A stretch of 64,000 nt of DNA from Solimonas sp036405815 (GTDB taxonomy: Bacteria > Pseudomonadota > Gammaproteobacteria > Nevskiales > Nevskiaceae): positions 22,685 through 86,684 of the forward strand of contig DASWWX010000019.1 in assembly GCA_036405815.1 (NCBI GenBank). The letters are read 5' to 3'. A program made the translations under genes and the position numbers. The stretch's first letter is position 1. Each line of letters begins with the position of its first letter. The notes below the pieces were generated by a model. That model was given only the letters and a program-made list of their open reading frames with translations, searched no databases and was not told the origin of the DNA. Positions 26,429 through 34,532 of the stretch are shown here, in pieces.

Positions 26429-26800
26429 TCAACGATGCTTGTGGTGGTCGACCTTGCGCGGCTTGCCCTTGCCGGGCTTGCCGTAATGCTCCACCACGTA
26501 GCCATGGCGTTCGTAGGGCTTCGCCGCGTCGAGTTCGATGCTGACGCCACCGACGGCGAACGACTGATAGGCCGAGGGGAGTCGCGAGCCTACGCGCCAG
26601 TCACCGCCATCGATCCAGAACCAGAGTTGGCGGTCGGGCGCGTAATAGATCTGGTGGTTCGGGTAATACACGTAGCGATGAGCGGCCTGCGCACGGTAGC
26701 CATGCGCGGGCGCCCAGGGGGGCGGGGCGGCAAACGCAGCCTGATGAGCAAAAACCGCCGCCATCACGAGTAGCGGCGCGGAACGGAGAAAAGCGCGCAT
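26429..26800 (-). CDS. small exported basic protein (unknown function)
   Basis: I do not recognise this 123-residue product. I chose the ATG at 26798-26800 because AGGAGG lies 6 bp upstream and the signal peptide (MRAFLRSAPLLVMAAVFAHQAAFAAP) then begins correctly. The mature protein has a Tyr/Trp-rich segment YVYYPNHQIYYAPDRQLWFW with DGGDWRVGSRLP, a recurring form in small gammaproteobacterial exported proteins. It ends in a Lys/His-rich tail (GKGKPRKVDHHKHR) that could bind metal, nucleic acid or phosphate surfaces. It has its own terminator and diverges from metG. Confidence 0.72.
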   Translation of the reverse strand: MRAFLRSAPLLVMAAVFAHQAAFAAPPPWAPAHGYRAQAAHRYVYYPNHQIYYAPDRQLWFWIDGGDWRVGSRLPSAYQSFAVGGVSIELDAAKPYERHGYVVEHYGKPGKGKPRKVDHHKHR

Positions 26801-26920
26801 GGCAACCTCCTGCTTGAATCTGGCAAGCCTAGAGTCGGGCCATGAATCGGGACTGAACTCGCGTGCGATAATCCTCCGGCCTTCCCGCACCGCTTCCGCT
26901 CAGCCGCTCAGCCGCTCAAC

Positions 26921-28978
26921 ATGTCGTCCCGCCGCCTGCTGGTCACCAACGCCCTGCCCTACGCCAACGGTCCCATCCACCTCGGACACCTGGTGGGTTA
27001 CGTGCAGGCCGACATCTGGGTACGGTTCCAGCGGATGCAGGGCCACACAGTGCACTACGTGTGCGCCGACGACGCCCACGGCACGCCGATCATGCTGGCC
27101 GCCGAGAAGGCCGGCGTCGCGCCGGAAGCCTTCATCGAGGGCATCCGCCAGGCGCACATGCGCGACTTCGCCGACTTCCACGTCGCCTTCGACCACTACC
27201 ACTCGACGCATTCGGACGAGAACCGCGAGCTCGCCGAGCTGATCTACACGCGGCTGCGCGATGGCGAGCACAAGGCGATCGCGCGGCGCTCGATCGAACA
27301 GCTCTACGACCCGGTCAAGGACATGTTCCTGCCGGACCGCTACATCAAGGGCGAATGCCCGAAGTGCGGCACCGCCGACCAGTACGGCGACAACTGCGAG
27401 CATTGCGGCGCCGCCTATTCGCCGACCGACCTGAAGAACCCGCGCTCGGTCGTCTCCGGCGCGACACCGGTGATGAAGGAGTCGGAGCACTACTTCTTCA
27501 CGCTCGGCAAGTTCCAGGCCTTCCTGCAGCAATGGCTCGATGGCGACGTCGCGCACCCTTCCGTGAAAGCCAAGCTCAAGGAATGGTTCGCCGCCGGCCT
27601 GAAGGACTGGGACATCTCGCGCGACGCGCCCTACTTCGGCTTCCCGATTCCGGACGCGCCGGGCAAATACTTCTACGTCTGGCTCGATGCGCCGATCGGC
27701 TACATGGCGAGCTTCCGCGCGCTGTGCGCGAAACAGAATCTCAACTTCGACGCATTCTGGGCCGCGGACTCCGGCGCCGAGCTGCACCACTTCATCGGCA
27801 AGGACATCGTCAACTTCCACGGCCTGTTCTGGCCGGCGATGCTGCAGGGCTCCGGCCACCGCACGCCGACCAAGCTGCACGTCAACGGGTATCTCACCGT
27901 CAACGGCGCGAAGATGAGCAAGTCGCGCGGCACCTTCATCCAGGCGCGCACCTACCTCAACCACCTGAATCCGGAATACCTGCGCTACTACTTCGCCGCC
28001 AAGATCGGCAGCGGCGTGGACGACCTCGACCTCAACCTCGAAGACTTCGCCAACCGCGTCAACAGCGACCTGGTCGGCAAGTACGTGAATATCGCCAGCC
28101 GGTGCGCAGGCTTCATCGAGAAACTGTTCGACGGCCAACTCGCCGACGCGATGCACGATCGCGTGCTGTTCGACGCGACGGCCGCGCAGGCCGACGCGCT
28201 GCGCGCGCTCTACGAGGCCGGCGACTTCTCCGGTGCGCTGCGTGAAGTGATGCGCCTGGCCGACGAGGCCAACGCCGAGATCCAGAAGCTCGCGCCGTGG
28301 ACGCTGGCCAAGCAGGACGATCAGAGAGAAAAGCTGCATCGTGTCTGCACCACGTTCCTCAACCTGTTCCGCCAGCTCAGCGTCTACCTGAAGCCGGTGC
28401 TGCCGGCGCTGGCGACACAGGTCGAGAAGTTCCTGAACGTATCGTCGCTGCAGTGGCGCGATGCGCTTGCGCCGCTGCTCAGCCACCGCATCAACGCCTA
28501 CGCTGCGCTGATCACCCGCATCGACAACCAGGCCATCGCCGCCATGATCGAAGAAGAAAAGCAGAACACGCCCGCGGCACCGGCGCTGGCCACTGCCACG
28601 CCGGCGGCCAAGCCGACTGCGGCTGCGCCGGCCACAGCCGAGGCTGGCGGCACGATCGGCATCGAGGACTTCGGCAAGGTCGACCTGCGCATCGCGCGCA
28701 TTGCCTCCGCCGAACACGTCGAAGGCGCGGACAAGCTGTTGCGCCTGAGCCTTGACCTCGGCCCGCTGGGCATGCGCCAGGTCTTCGCCGGCATCAAGGC
28801 CGCGTACGCGCCGGAGACACTGGTGAACCGGCTCACCGTCTGCGTCGCCAATCTGGCACCGCGCAAGATGAAGTTCGGCATGTCCGAAGGCATGGTGCTC
28901 GCGGCCAGCGACGAGCGCGGCGGCCCGTTCCTGCTGTCGCCGGACGACGGCGCGCAGCCGGGCATGCGCATCAAGTAG
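26921..28978 (+). CDS. metG: methionyl-tRNA synthetase MetG
   Basis: MetG charges tRNA-Met. The 685-residue class Ia enzyme has the HIGH-type motif (PIHLGHLVGYVQADIW), a zinc knuckle (CPKCGTADQYGDNCEHCG), and the KMSKS loop in NGAKMSKSRGTF. Its anticodon-binding helices end near residue 545. After an Ala/Pro-rich linker, a C-terminal tRNA-binding/dimerisation domain begins with IGIEDFGKVDLRIARIASAE. The start follows three tandem copies of GCTCAGCC-like sequence, and no strong ribosome site is visible. The next gene follows after 21 bp, so metG heads the rnf-nth operon. Confidence 0.97.
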   Translation: MSSRRLLVTNALPYANGPIHLGHLVGYVQADIWVRFQRMQGHTVHYVCADDAHGTPIMLAAEKAGVAPEAFIEGIRQAHMRDFADFHVAFDHYHSTHSDENRELAELIYTRLRDGEHKAIARRSIEQLYDPVKDMFLPDRYIKGECPKCGTADQYGDNCEHCGAAYSPTDLKNPRSVVSGATPVMKESEHYFFTLGKFQAFLQQWLDGDVAHPSVKAKLKEWFAAGLKDWDISRDAPYFGFPIPDAPGKYFYVWLDAPIGYMASFRALCAKQNLNFDAFWAADSGAELHHFIGKDIVNFHGLFWPAMLQGSGHRTPTKLHVNGYLTVNGAKMSKSRGTFIQARTYLNHLNPEYLRYYFAAKIGSGVDDLDLNLEDFANRVNSDLVGKYVNIASRCAGFIEKLFDGQLADAMHDRVLFDATAAQADALRALYEAGDFSGALREVMRLADEANAEIQKLAPWTLAKQDDQREKLHRVCTTFLNLFRQLSVYLKPVLPALATQVEKFLNVSSLQWRDALAPLLSHRINAYAALITRIDNQAIAAMIEEEKQNTPAAPALATATPAAKPTAAAPATAEAGGTIGIEDFGKVDLRIARIASAEHVEGADKLLRLSLDLGPLGMRQVFAGIKAAYAPETLVNRLTVCVANLAPRKMKFGMSEGMVLAASDERGGPFLLSPDDGAQPGMRIK

Positions 28979-28999
28979 CGCACGCACCGCGCGCCGCCG

Positions 29000-29560
29000 A
29001 TGCTGGATTGGCTTGCGATTCTGGCTGTCGCTGCCGCGCTGATCGGCGCCACCGCGACAGGTTCGGGTTCGGAGTCAGATACAGACGCAGGCGCATCGCA
29101 CAACGCCAGGCAGCTCGCCTTGTGGATCGCCGGCAGCGTGCTGCTCACGGCCCTACTCGGCGCCCTGCTGGAACAGTTCTTCGTCACCGACCGCACCACG
29201 CTGTTTCGTCCGCTGCTTGCAGGCGCCATGGGCGGCGCCGTGGTCTGGATGCTGGGCACGCCTGTGTTACGCAGGTCCGCTCAGACACACGCACGGCTCG
29301 GGCGCTGGGCGCCGGCCGTCCATCTGCTGGCAGCGGGTGCGTGCTGGATGCTGCTGACGTCCAGCCCGGACATCGTCACGGTGCTACAACGAAGTCTCGG
29401 GACCGCCCTCGCCTGCGGTCTGCTGGCCTGGGCCGGCAGCGTCGCGCGTGATCGCAGCCTTGAACGTGCCAGCGCGGTGCCAGCACGCGACTTCCCGGCG
29501 CTGCTATGGAGCCTCGGCATCGTGCTGCTGGCGCTATCGGCGCTGATCACGCTGGCCTGA
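29000..29560 (+). CDS. small integral membrane protein in the RnfA position of an Rnf-like operon
   Basis: This 186-residue hydrophobic protein has about five transmembrane helices (residues about 1-18, 36-60, 68-90, 104-124 and 163-185). It occupies the slot where rnfA normally sits before rnfB. The RnfA signature NNFVLVKFLGLCPF, whose Cys holds a [2Fe-2S] cluster, is absent, as is TTNCAVLG. The only two Cys are in AGACWML and LACGLLA and are not in those contexts. It is either an extremely diverged RnfA or an unrelated protein. A Ser/Asp-rich loop (ATGSGSESDTDAGAS) follows helix 1. It ends 4 bp before rnfB. Confidence 0.6.
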   Translation: MLDWLAILAVAAALIGATATGSGSESDTDAGASHNARQLALWIAGSVLLTALLGALLEQFFVTDRTTLFRPLLAGAMGGAVVWMLGTPVLRRSAQTHARLGRWAPAVHLLAAGACWMLLTSSPDIVTVLQRSLGTALACGLLAWAGSVARDRSLERASAVPARDFPALLWSLGIVLLALSALITLA

Positions 29561-29564
29561 CCGC

Positions 29565-30242
29565 ATGAGCATCGATACCGTCGCCCTGCTCGAATCGATC
29601 CTGCCGCAGACGCAATGCCGACAGTGCGAGTTCGACGGCTGCCGACCCTACGCCGTGGCGCTGGCGGCGGGGACGGCCGCGACCGATCGCTGCCCGCCCG
29701 GTGGCGACGAGGGCGCGAAACAGCTGGCAGCAGCGCTGCAACGTCCCTATCGTCCGGTCGATCCGCGTTACGGCATGCCGAAGCGCGCCGCCACGCGTGT
29801 CGTCATCGACGAGGCCGTCTGCATCGGCTGTACGAAATGCATCCAGGCCTGCCCGGTGGATGCGATCGCCGGCGCCAATCAGCTGATGCACACCGTGATC
29901 GCCAGCGAGTGCACGGGCTGCGAACTGTGCATTCCGCCCTGTCCTGTGGACTGCATCGCCATCGTGCCGGCGCAGTCGCTCAGCGCTGATGCGGCAGCGG
30001 CCGACTATCGCCGGCATGTCGAGGCGCAGCGACCGCGTGCCTACCGGCGCTATCACGCCCGCAACGAGCGCCTCGAAAAAGTCGAACGCGAGCTGCAGGC
30101 CGCGCGCGCGCAACGCAAGGCCTCCCTGCAGCTGCCCGATGTGAGCGGCGCGGGCCCGACACCGACGAGCGACGATCCGATTGCCCGCGCGCTCGCCGCC
30201 GCCAAGGCAAGACGCAGTACCGGCAGCGGCACCGCCTCATGA
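29565..30242 (+). CDS. rnfB: RnfB-like ferredoxin subunit without membrane anchor
   Basis: RnfB carries the Fe-S clusters of the Rnf/Rsx electron-transfer complex. This 225-residue protein has an N-terminal cluster site with Cys 18, 21, 26 and 43 (ILPQTQCRQCEFDGCRPYA to DRCPPGG), then two ferredoxin motifs: CIGCTKCIQACPVDA and CTGCELCIPPCPVDC. The last 95 residues are charged, helical and dispensable-looking (RRYHARNERLEKVERELQAA). The usual N-terminal transmembrane helix of RsxB/RnfB is missing, since the protein starts directly at the first cluster domain. It overlaps rnfD by ATGA and must dock to the membrane through its partners. Confidence 0.9.
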   Translation: MSIDTVALLESILPQTQCRQCEFDGCRPYAVALAAGTAATDRCPPGGDEGAKQLAAALQRPYRPVDPRYGMPKRAATRVVIDEAVCIGCTKCIQACPVDAIAGANQLMHTVIASECTGCELCIPPCPVDCIAIVPAQSLSADAAAADYRRHVEAQRPRAYRRYHARNERLEKVERELQAARAQRKASLQLPDVSGAGPTPTSDDPIARALAAAKARRSTGSGTAS

Positions 30243-31141
30243 GACGCATTTCACTGTCGGCCCTCGGTGCCCAGGCCCCGCAGATGGCGCGCGTGCTCGT
30301 CGCGCTGCTGCCAGGCCTGATCGCGCATGCGCTGCTCATCGATCCCGGCGTGCTGGTGCGTCTGCTGGTCGCCGCGAGCGTTGCCGGCGGAATGGCCGCA
30401 CTATCGGCCCGACGCTCAAGCCGCGCGCTGGAGCTGGGCTGGCTGATCACCGCCGCCGTGCTGGCGCTCGCGCTGCCACCTACGCTGCCGTTGGCGGCCG
30501 TGGCCATCGCCAGCGGCATCGCGGCGGCGGCTGGCATGCTTGCCGCACGCGACGCCGGTCTCGTCCCCTTCAATCCGGCGATGGTGGCTTATGTCGTCGT
30601 CGCGATATTCGCACCGGCGCTGCTGTACGCACCGGTCGATGCCGCCAGCGGCGCCACGTTGCTGACCCGGATGACGGATGCGCTACGCCAACAGCAAACC
30701 CTGGGCGAGCTATTCGAGGATTCCGGAGTGGGTTTTGCGTCGCTCACCGTCGGCATGGCGTGGATGGCCGGCGGCATCTGGCTGATCCGCCGCCGGCTGA
30801 TTCCCTGGCAGATTCCGCTGGGCACGACGCTGGGCCTGACGATCTGCGCGCTGATGCCCTGGATGCTGGACGGTGATCGGTATGCGTCGCCGTTCGTACA
30901 CCTGTTCAGCGGCGCTGTGTTGTTCGCCGCATTCTTCGTCGCCACCGAGCCACGCTCATCGCCGCGCCAGGCACGCGCACGCCTGCTGTATGGCGTCGGC
31001 ATCGGCGCCCTGCTCTACGCCATCCGCGGCTGGGGCGACTACCCGGATGGCATCGCCTTCGCCGTCCTGCTGATGAACTTCCTGGTGCCGCTGCTGGATC
31101 GGCTGACTTCCAATCACGCTGCTGAGCCGCTGGCTCGATGA
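30239..31141 (+). CDS. rnfD: RnfD-like membrane flavoprotein subunit
   Basis: RnfD is a membrane subunit that binds FMN covalently. The 300-residue product (E. coli RsxD is about 350) has multiple helices and the conserved FNPAMVAYVVVAIFAPALLY. DAASGATLLTRMTD contains the SGAT flavinylation Thr, and MAGGIWLIRRRLIPWQIPLG follows. The C-terminal block has FVATEPRSSPRQARARLLYG and IRGWGDYPDGIAFAVLLMNF, with VPLLDRL after it. These are close to canonical RnfD motifs. It overlaps both neighbours by ATGA. The FMN is presumably attached by an ApbE transferase encoded elsewhere. Confidence 0.9.
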   Translation: MRRISLSALGAQAPQMARVLVALLPGLIAHALLIDPGVLVRLLVAASVAGGMAALSARRSSRALELGWLITAAVLALALPPTLPLAAVAIASGIAAAAGMLAARDAGLVPFNPAMVAYVVVAIFAPALLYAPVDAASGATLLTRMTDALRQQQTLGELFEDSGVGFASLTVGMAWMAGGIWLIRRRLIPWQIPLGTTLGLTICALMPWMLDGDRYASPFVHLFSGAVLFAAFFVATEPRSSPRQARARLLYGVGIGALLYAIRGWGDYPDGIAFAVLLMNFLVPLLDRLTSNHAAEPLAR

Positions 31142-31692
31142 ACGCAATACGCGCACTGCTGGGGCTGTCCGCGCTGACAATCGGCGCAGCGCTGGCGCTC
31201 GACCGCCTGGACGCCGCCACGCTTGAACAGCGCCGCGCCGCAGCGGAGAGCGTGGCACTGCAGGCGGTGTACGCGATGCTGCCGGCGGAGCTACGCACGT
31301 CGCAGGTGCGGCTGGAACGCCGCCCTGCAGCACCGGCTCACGGCGTTCGCGCGCCGTGGGTTCTGGCGCGCGGCAGCGATGGCGGCGTTGTCGCTTTCCT
31401 GACCCGCGGCACCGCCATGGGTTACGGCGGCGAGCTCGCGATGCAGGTGGTCAGCGCGCCGGACGGCCAAGTGCTGCGGGCGCGGCTCGACACGCATCAC
31501 GAAACCCCGGCGTATACCGGCGATCTGCGGGCGCGCTGGCAGGCAGTACCCGCATCGGCCATGAACCGTGCGGTCGCCACGGATCAACTCAGTGGCGCAA
31601 CGGTGTCAGCCCGTGCGATCCAGGCCGCCATCGCCGACGCGCTGGCACAAGCGCGCGCGGCAGCGAGCCTCGCTGCAGAGAAGAAGCCATGA
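31138..31692 (+). CDS. rnfG: RnfG-like periplasmic flavoprotein subunit
   Basis: RnfG exposes a covalent FMN in the periplasm. The 184-residue protein has one N-terminal helix (ALLGLSALTIGAALAL) and an FMN-binding domain. GYGGELAMQVVSAPDGQVLR and HHETPAYTGDL correspond to the RnfG G-Y-x-G and E-H-H-E-T-P blocks, and VATDQLSGATVSARAIQ holds the SGAT flavinylation Thr. The protein is slightly short. Overlaps with rnfD (ATGA) and the next gene (ATGA) indicate coupled translation. Together with RnfB and RnfD it preserves the flavin and Fe-S subunits of Rnf. Confidence 0.9.
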   Translation: MNAIRALLGLSALTIGAALALDRLDAATLEQRRAAAESVALQAVYAMLPAELRTSQVRLERRPAAPAHGVRAPWVLARGSDGGVVAFLTRGTAMGYGGELAMQVVSAPDGQVLRARLDTHHETPAYTGDLRARWQAVPASAMNRAVATDQLSGATVSARAIQAAIADALAQARAAASLAAEKKP

Positions 31693-32198
31693 ATCATGCG
31701 GTGCCGGCTCATGTGGTGATTGCATTGGCGGCGCTCGCAGGCGCGCCGGCGGCGTCGACGCCCATACTCGGTCTCGCGATGGCCGCGCTCTGGTGTGCGC
31801 TGCTGCTCATCTCAGCCCTTGCCGGTCGCACCAGCCGACGTCTGGGCGCGACCGAGCCGGCGTCGTCGATGGCCGGCGCCATCGTCAGCCTCACCCTCGT
31901 CGCCGCAGGGCTGCTGCTTCAGCCGATCCTTACTGATTCGCCACCCATCCCGTCCGGACCCACATCGGTTCTGCTGGCACTGATCGCACCTCTGGCTTCG
32001 CCTCACGTCGCCAGGGCACCGCTCGCGTTGTTCGGTGTGCCCGCGCTGATCCTGATACTCGCCGGCAGCTTGCGGCCGCAGCTGCCGCCGATGGAAGCCG
32101 CCGCAGGCGCCGCGCTGGGGCTGGCCCTGCTCGCTACGCTAGCAACCCTTGCGCCGCGCATGCTGCCCGGCCCGGATGCACCGCACGATTCCCGATGA
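31689..32198 (+). CDS. small integral membrane protein in the RnfE position
   Basis: This 169-residue hydrophobic protein has about four or five helices and lies exactly where rnfE belongs, between rnfG and nth. It lacks the RnfE motifs (NNPxLVQLLGLCP-like and TNC) and has a single Cys (MAALWCALLLIS). It is also much shorter than RnfE (about 230 residues). Pro-rich turns near residues 75-85 (DSPPIPSGPTS) separate two halves. The start is the ATG at 31689, overlapping the rnfG stop. It may be a reduced RnfE or a replacement; sequence alone does not decide. Confidence 0.6.
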   Translation: MNHAVPAHVVIALAALAGAPAASTPILGLAMAALWCALLLISALAGRTSRRLGATEPASSMAGAIVSLTLVAAGLLLQPILTDSPPIPSGPTSVLLALIAPLASPHVARAPLALFGVPALILILAGSLRPQLPPMEAAAGAALGLALLATLATLAPRMLPGPDAPHDSR

Positions 32199-32851
32199 AC
32201 GCCAGCAAACGCCAGCAGATCTATAGGCGCCTGCGCGACGCCAACCCCGCGCCCACCACCGAACTGCACTACGCCACGCCGTTCGAACTGCTGGTCGCCG
32301 TCGTGCTATCGGCACAGGCCACCGACGTCGGCGTCAACAAGGCGACGGCGCGGTTGTTTCCGGTCGCCAATACCCCCAAGGCGATTCTCCAGCTGGGCGA
32401 GGAGCGCGTGCGCGATTACATCAAGACCATCGGTCTTTATCAGACCAAGGCCAAGAACGTGATCGGCCTGTGCCAGCAGTTGATCGAGCTGCATGGCGGT
32501 GAGGTGCCACGCTCGCGGGAAGCCCTGGAAGCGCTGCCTGGCGTTGGCCGCAAGACCGCCAACGTCGTGCTCAATACCGCCTTTGGCGAGCCCACGATCG
32601 CGGTCGATACCCACATCTTCCGCGTCGCCAACCGCACAGGGCTGGCACCGGGGAAAACGGTGCGCGCGGTCGAGGACAGGCTGGTAAAGTTCACGCCCGC
32701 CGAGTTCGCGCGCGATGCGCACCACTGGCTGATCCTGCACGGCCGCTACGTGTGCAAGGCACGCAAGCCCGAGTGCCCACGCTGCACGATTCACGATCTC
32801 TGCGAGTATCGGCACAAGACACCGGACGCAACCCCGCCGCTCACCGATTGA
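32195..32851 (+). CDS. nth: endonuclease III (Nth)
   Basis: Nth is a [4Fe-4S] DNA glycosylase/AP lyase for oxidised pyrimidines. The 218-residue protein has LVAVVLSAQATDVGVNKATA, the helix-hairpin-helix LEALPGVGRKTANVVL with the catalytic Lys, and AVDTHIFRVANRTGLA with the catalytic Asp. The cluster Cys are spaced C-x6-C-x2-C-x5-C (CKARKPECPRCTIHDLC). It overlaps the preceding gene by ATGA and ends the rnf operon, as in E. coli rsx-nth. It converges with ald. Confidence 0.97.
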   Translation: MNASKRQQIYRRLRDANPAPTTELHYATPFELLVAVVLSAQATDVGVNKATARLFPVANTPKAILQLGEERVRDYIKTIGLYQTKAKNVIGLCQQLIELHGGEVPRSREALEALPGVGRKTANVVLNTAFGEPTIAVDTHIFRVANRTGLAPGKTVRAVEDRLVKFTPAEFARDAHHWLILHGRYVCKARKPECPRCTIHDLCEYRHKTPDATPPLTD

Positions 32852-32875
32852 GCGGCTGCCGCATCGAATCGGAGA

Positions 32876-33994
32876 TCAGGCAGCCAGCGCCTGCTCCACC
32901 GGCTGATGCGCATGGCCCAGCGCCTCGGCCACGGCGCGATAAGTCACGCGGCCGCGATGAATGTTGAGACCGTCGCGCAGATTTGGATCGTCGCGCAACG
33001 CCTGGCGGTAGCCTTTATCCGCCAGCGCCAGCACGAACGGCAGCGTCGCGTTGGTCAGTGCGAAGGTCGAGGTTCTTGCCACGCCGCCGGGCATGTTGGC
33101 GACGCAGTAATGCACCACGCCGTCGATGACGTAGGTCGGCTCCTGGTGCGTGGTGGGGTGCGAGGTCTCGAAGCAGCCGCCCTGGTCGATGGCGACATCC
33201 ACCATGACCGAGCCGTTTGGAATGGACTTCAGCATGTCACGCGTCACCAGCTTCGGTGCGGCCGCACCCGGCACCAGCACGGCGCCGATCACCAGGTCTG
33301 CCCGCATCACGCAAGTCTCGACCGCATCGCGCGTCGAATACAGCGTGGTCGCGCGATTCTCGAACACGCTGTCCAACCAATTCAGGCGCGCCAGCGAACG
33401 GTCGATGATCGTCACGCGCGCGCCCATACCGATCGCAATGCGCGCGGCGTTGTAACCCACCACGCCGCCGCCGATGATCACCACCTCGGCCGCCGGCACG
33501 CCCGGCACGCCACCGAGCAGCACGCCATTGCCGCCGGCCGCCTTTTCCATGGCATGCGCGCCGGCCTGGATCGACATGCGGCCTGCGACCTCACTCATCG
33601 GCGCCAGCAGCGGCAAACCGCCGCGCGCATCCGTCACCGTCTCATAGGCAATCGCCGTGCAACCGGATGCCAGCAATCCCTGGGTCTGCGCAGGGTCCGG
33701 CGCCAAATGCAGGTAGGTGAACAACACCTGATCCTCGCGCAACATCCGGCATTCGCCAGCCTGCGGCTCCTTGACCTTGACGATCAGGTCCGCGCGCGCG
33801 AATACATCCGCCGCCGTCGGCAGAATGCGTGCGCCGGCTGCAACGTACTGATCGTCACTCAAGCCAATGCCCGCGCCGGCGCGCGTCTCGATCAGCACTT
33901 CGTGCCCGTGCGTCACCAGCTCCCGCACGCCGGCCGGCGTCAGGCCGACGCGATATTCATGATTCTTGATTTCCTTGGGGGTTCCGATGCGCAT
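32876..33994 (-). CDS. ald: alanine dehydrogenase
   Basis: Ald catalyses NAD-dependent L-alanine oxidation to pyruvate and ammonia, or the reverse. The 372-residue enzyme has RIGTPKEIKNHEYRVGLTPAG at the N-terminus, DLIVKVKEPQ with the substrate Lys, LFTYLHLAPD with the catalytic His, and the nucleotide site VVIIGGGVVGYNAARIAIGM. The catalytic Asp region is MVDVAIDQGGCFETSHPTTH. The length is the family norm. It is a single gene converging with nth, and no regulator sits nearby. Confidence 0.96.
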   Translation of the reverse strand: MRIGTPKEIKNHEYRVGLTPAGVRELVTHGHEVLIETRAGAGIGLSDDQYVAAGARILPTAADVFARADLIVKVKEPQAGECRMLREDQVLFTYLHLAPDPAQTQGLLASGCTAIAYETVTDARGGLPLLAPMSEVAGRMSIQAGAHAMEKAAGGNGVLLGGVPGVPAAEVVIIGGGVVGYNAARIAIGMGARVTIIDRSLARLNWLDSVFENRATTLYSTRDAVETCVMRADLVIGAVLVPGAAAPKLVTRDMLKSIPNGSVMVDVAIDQGGCFETSHPTTHQEPTYVIDGVVHYCVANMPGGVARTSTFALTNATLPFVLALADKGYRQALRDDPNLRDGLNIHRGRVTYRAVAEALGHAHQPVEQALAA

Positions 33995-34122
33995 CGAAGG
34001 CTCCGGCAGAGACTGACTCGGATTATCCGCGCCGATTCTGCGCCTCGCCTCGTGGAATTCCCCCAGCCGACGACATCGACCTCTACAATCGGCGCTCCCC
34101 TGACCCTATCCGCGGAGCCGGC

Positions 34123-34473
34123 ATGCCACCTCGCCCGATGTTCGCCACGCTGACCTATCTCGCCCTGGCCATCGGGGTCGGCCTCACCGCGTACTACGGG
34201 CAAGCCTGGTATGAGCTGCAGGACTACAGCGAGGCCGATATCGAGGCCTCGACCGAACTCAACCTGCGAATGGATTTGCAGCGTCGCGGCCCGCACCTGC
34301 AACCCGATGCCGACAAGCTCGAACAGCTCCGCACCCAGGTTCGCGCCGAAGTCGAAGGCGAGATCAACCGCGAGCGAGAAACGATCCAGAGCCGTTTTGC
34401 GATCGGTCTGATCGCGCTCGTGGTGGGGTTAGGGCAGCTACTGTCGCAACGCGTGATGGCAAGAAACCGATAG
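34123..34473 (+). CDS. small membrane protein (unknown function)
   Basis: I do not recognise this 116-residue product. It has two hydrophobic helices (residues about 8-25 and 92-107). Between them lies a very charged region, EDIEAS-like acidic stretches followed by LRMDLQRRGPHLQPDADKLE and REVEGEINRERETIQSR-like helix, likely a coiled coil. The topology suggests a helical hairpin with the charged part on one side of the membrane. It faces ald across a 128-bp divergent gap. The downstream hairpin at 34483-34509 serves the opposite strand. Confidence 0.65.
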   Translation: MPPRPMFATLTYLALAIGVGLTAYYGQAWYELQDYSEADIEASTELNLRMDLQRRGPHLQPDADKLEQLRTQVRAEVEGEINRERETIQSRFAIGLIALVVGLGQLLSQRVMARNR

Positions 34474-34482
34474 CACCGAAAC

Positions 34483-34509
34483 AAAAAAGGGGCGATCAAA
34501 GATCGCCCC
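34483..34509 (-). terminator. rho-independent terminator of the Ig-repeat lipoprotein gene
   Basis: GGGGCGATC and GATCGCCCC make a perfect 9-bp stem with an AAA loop, followed by TTTTTTG on the minus strand. It is 24 bp past the end of the frame at 34533. Confidence 0.88.
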
Positions 34510-34532
34510 CAATGAAGCCATGTTACTACACC

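Noticed and set aside
26894..26918. Three tandem GCTCAGCC-like units before metG
   Set aside because: Only three short units, no symmetry and no clear role; too small to call a regulatory repeat, although it lies at the ribosome site position.
26900..28987. About 695-codon open frame antisense to metG
   Set aside because: metG is unambiguous on the plus strand; the antisense frame has no domain or ribosome site.
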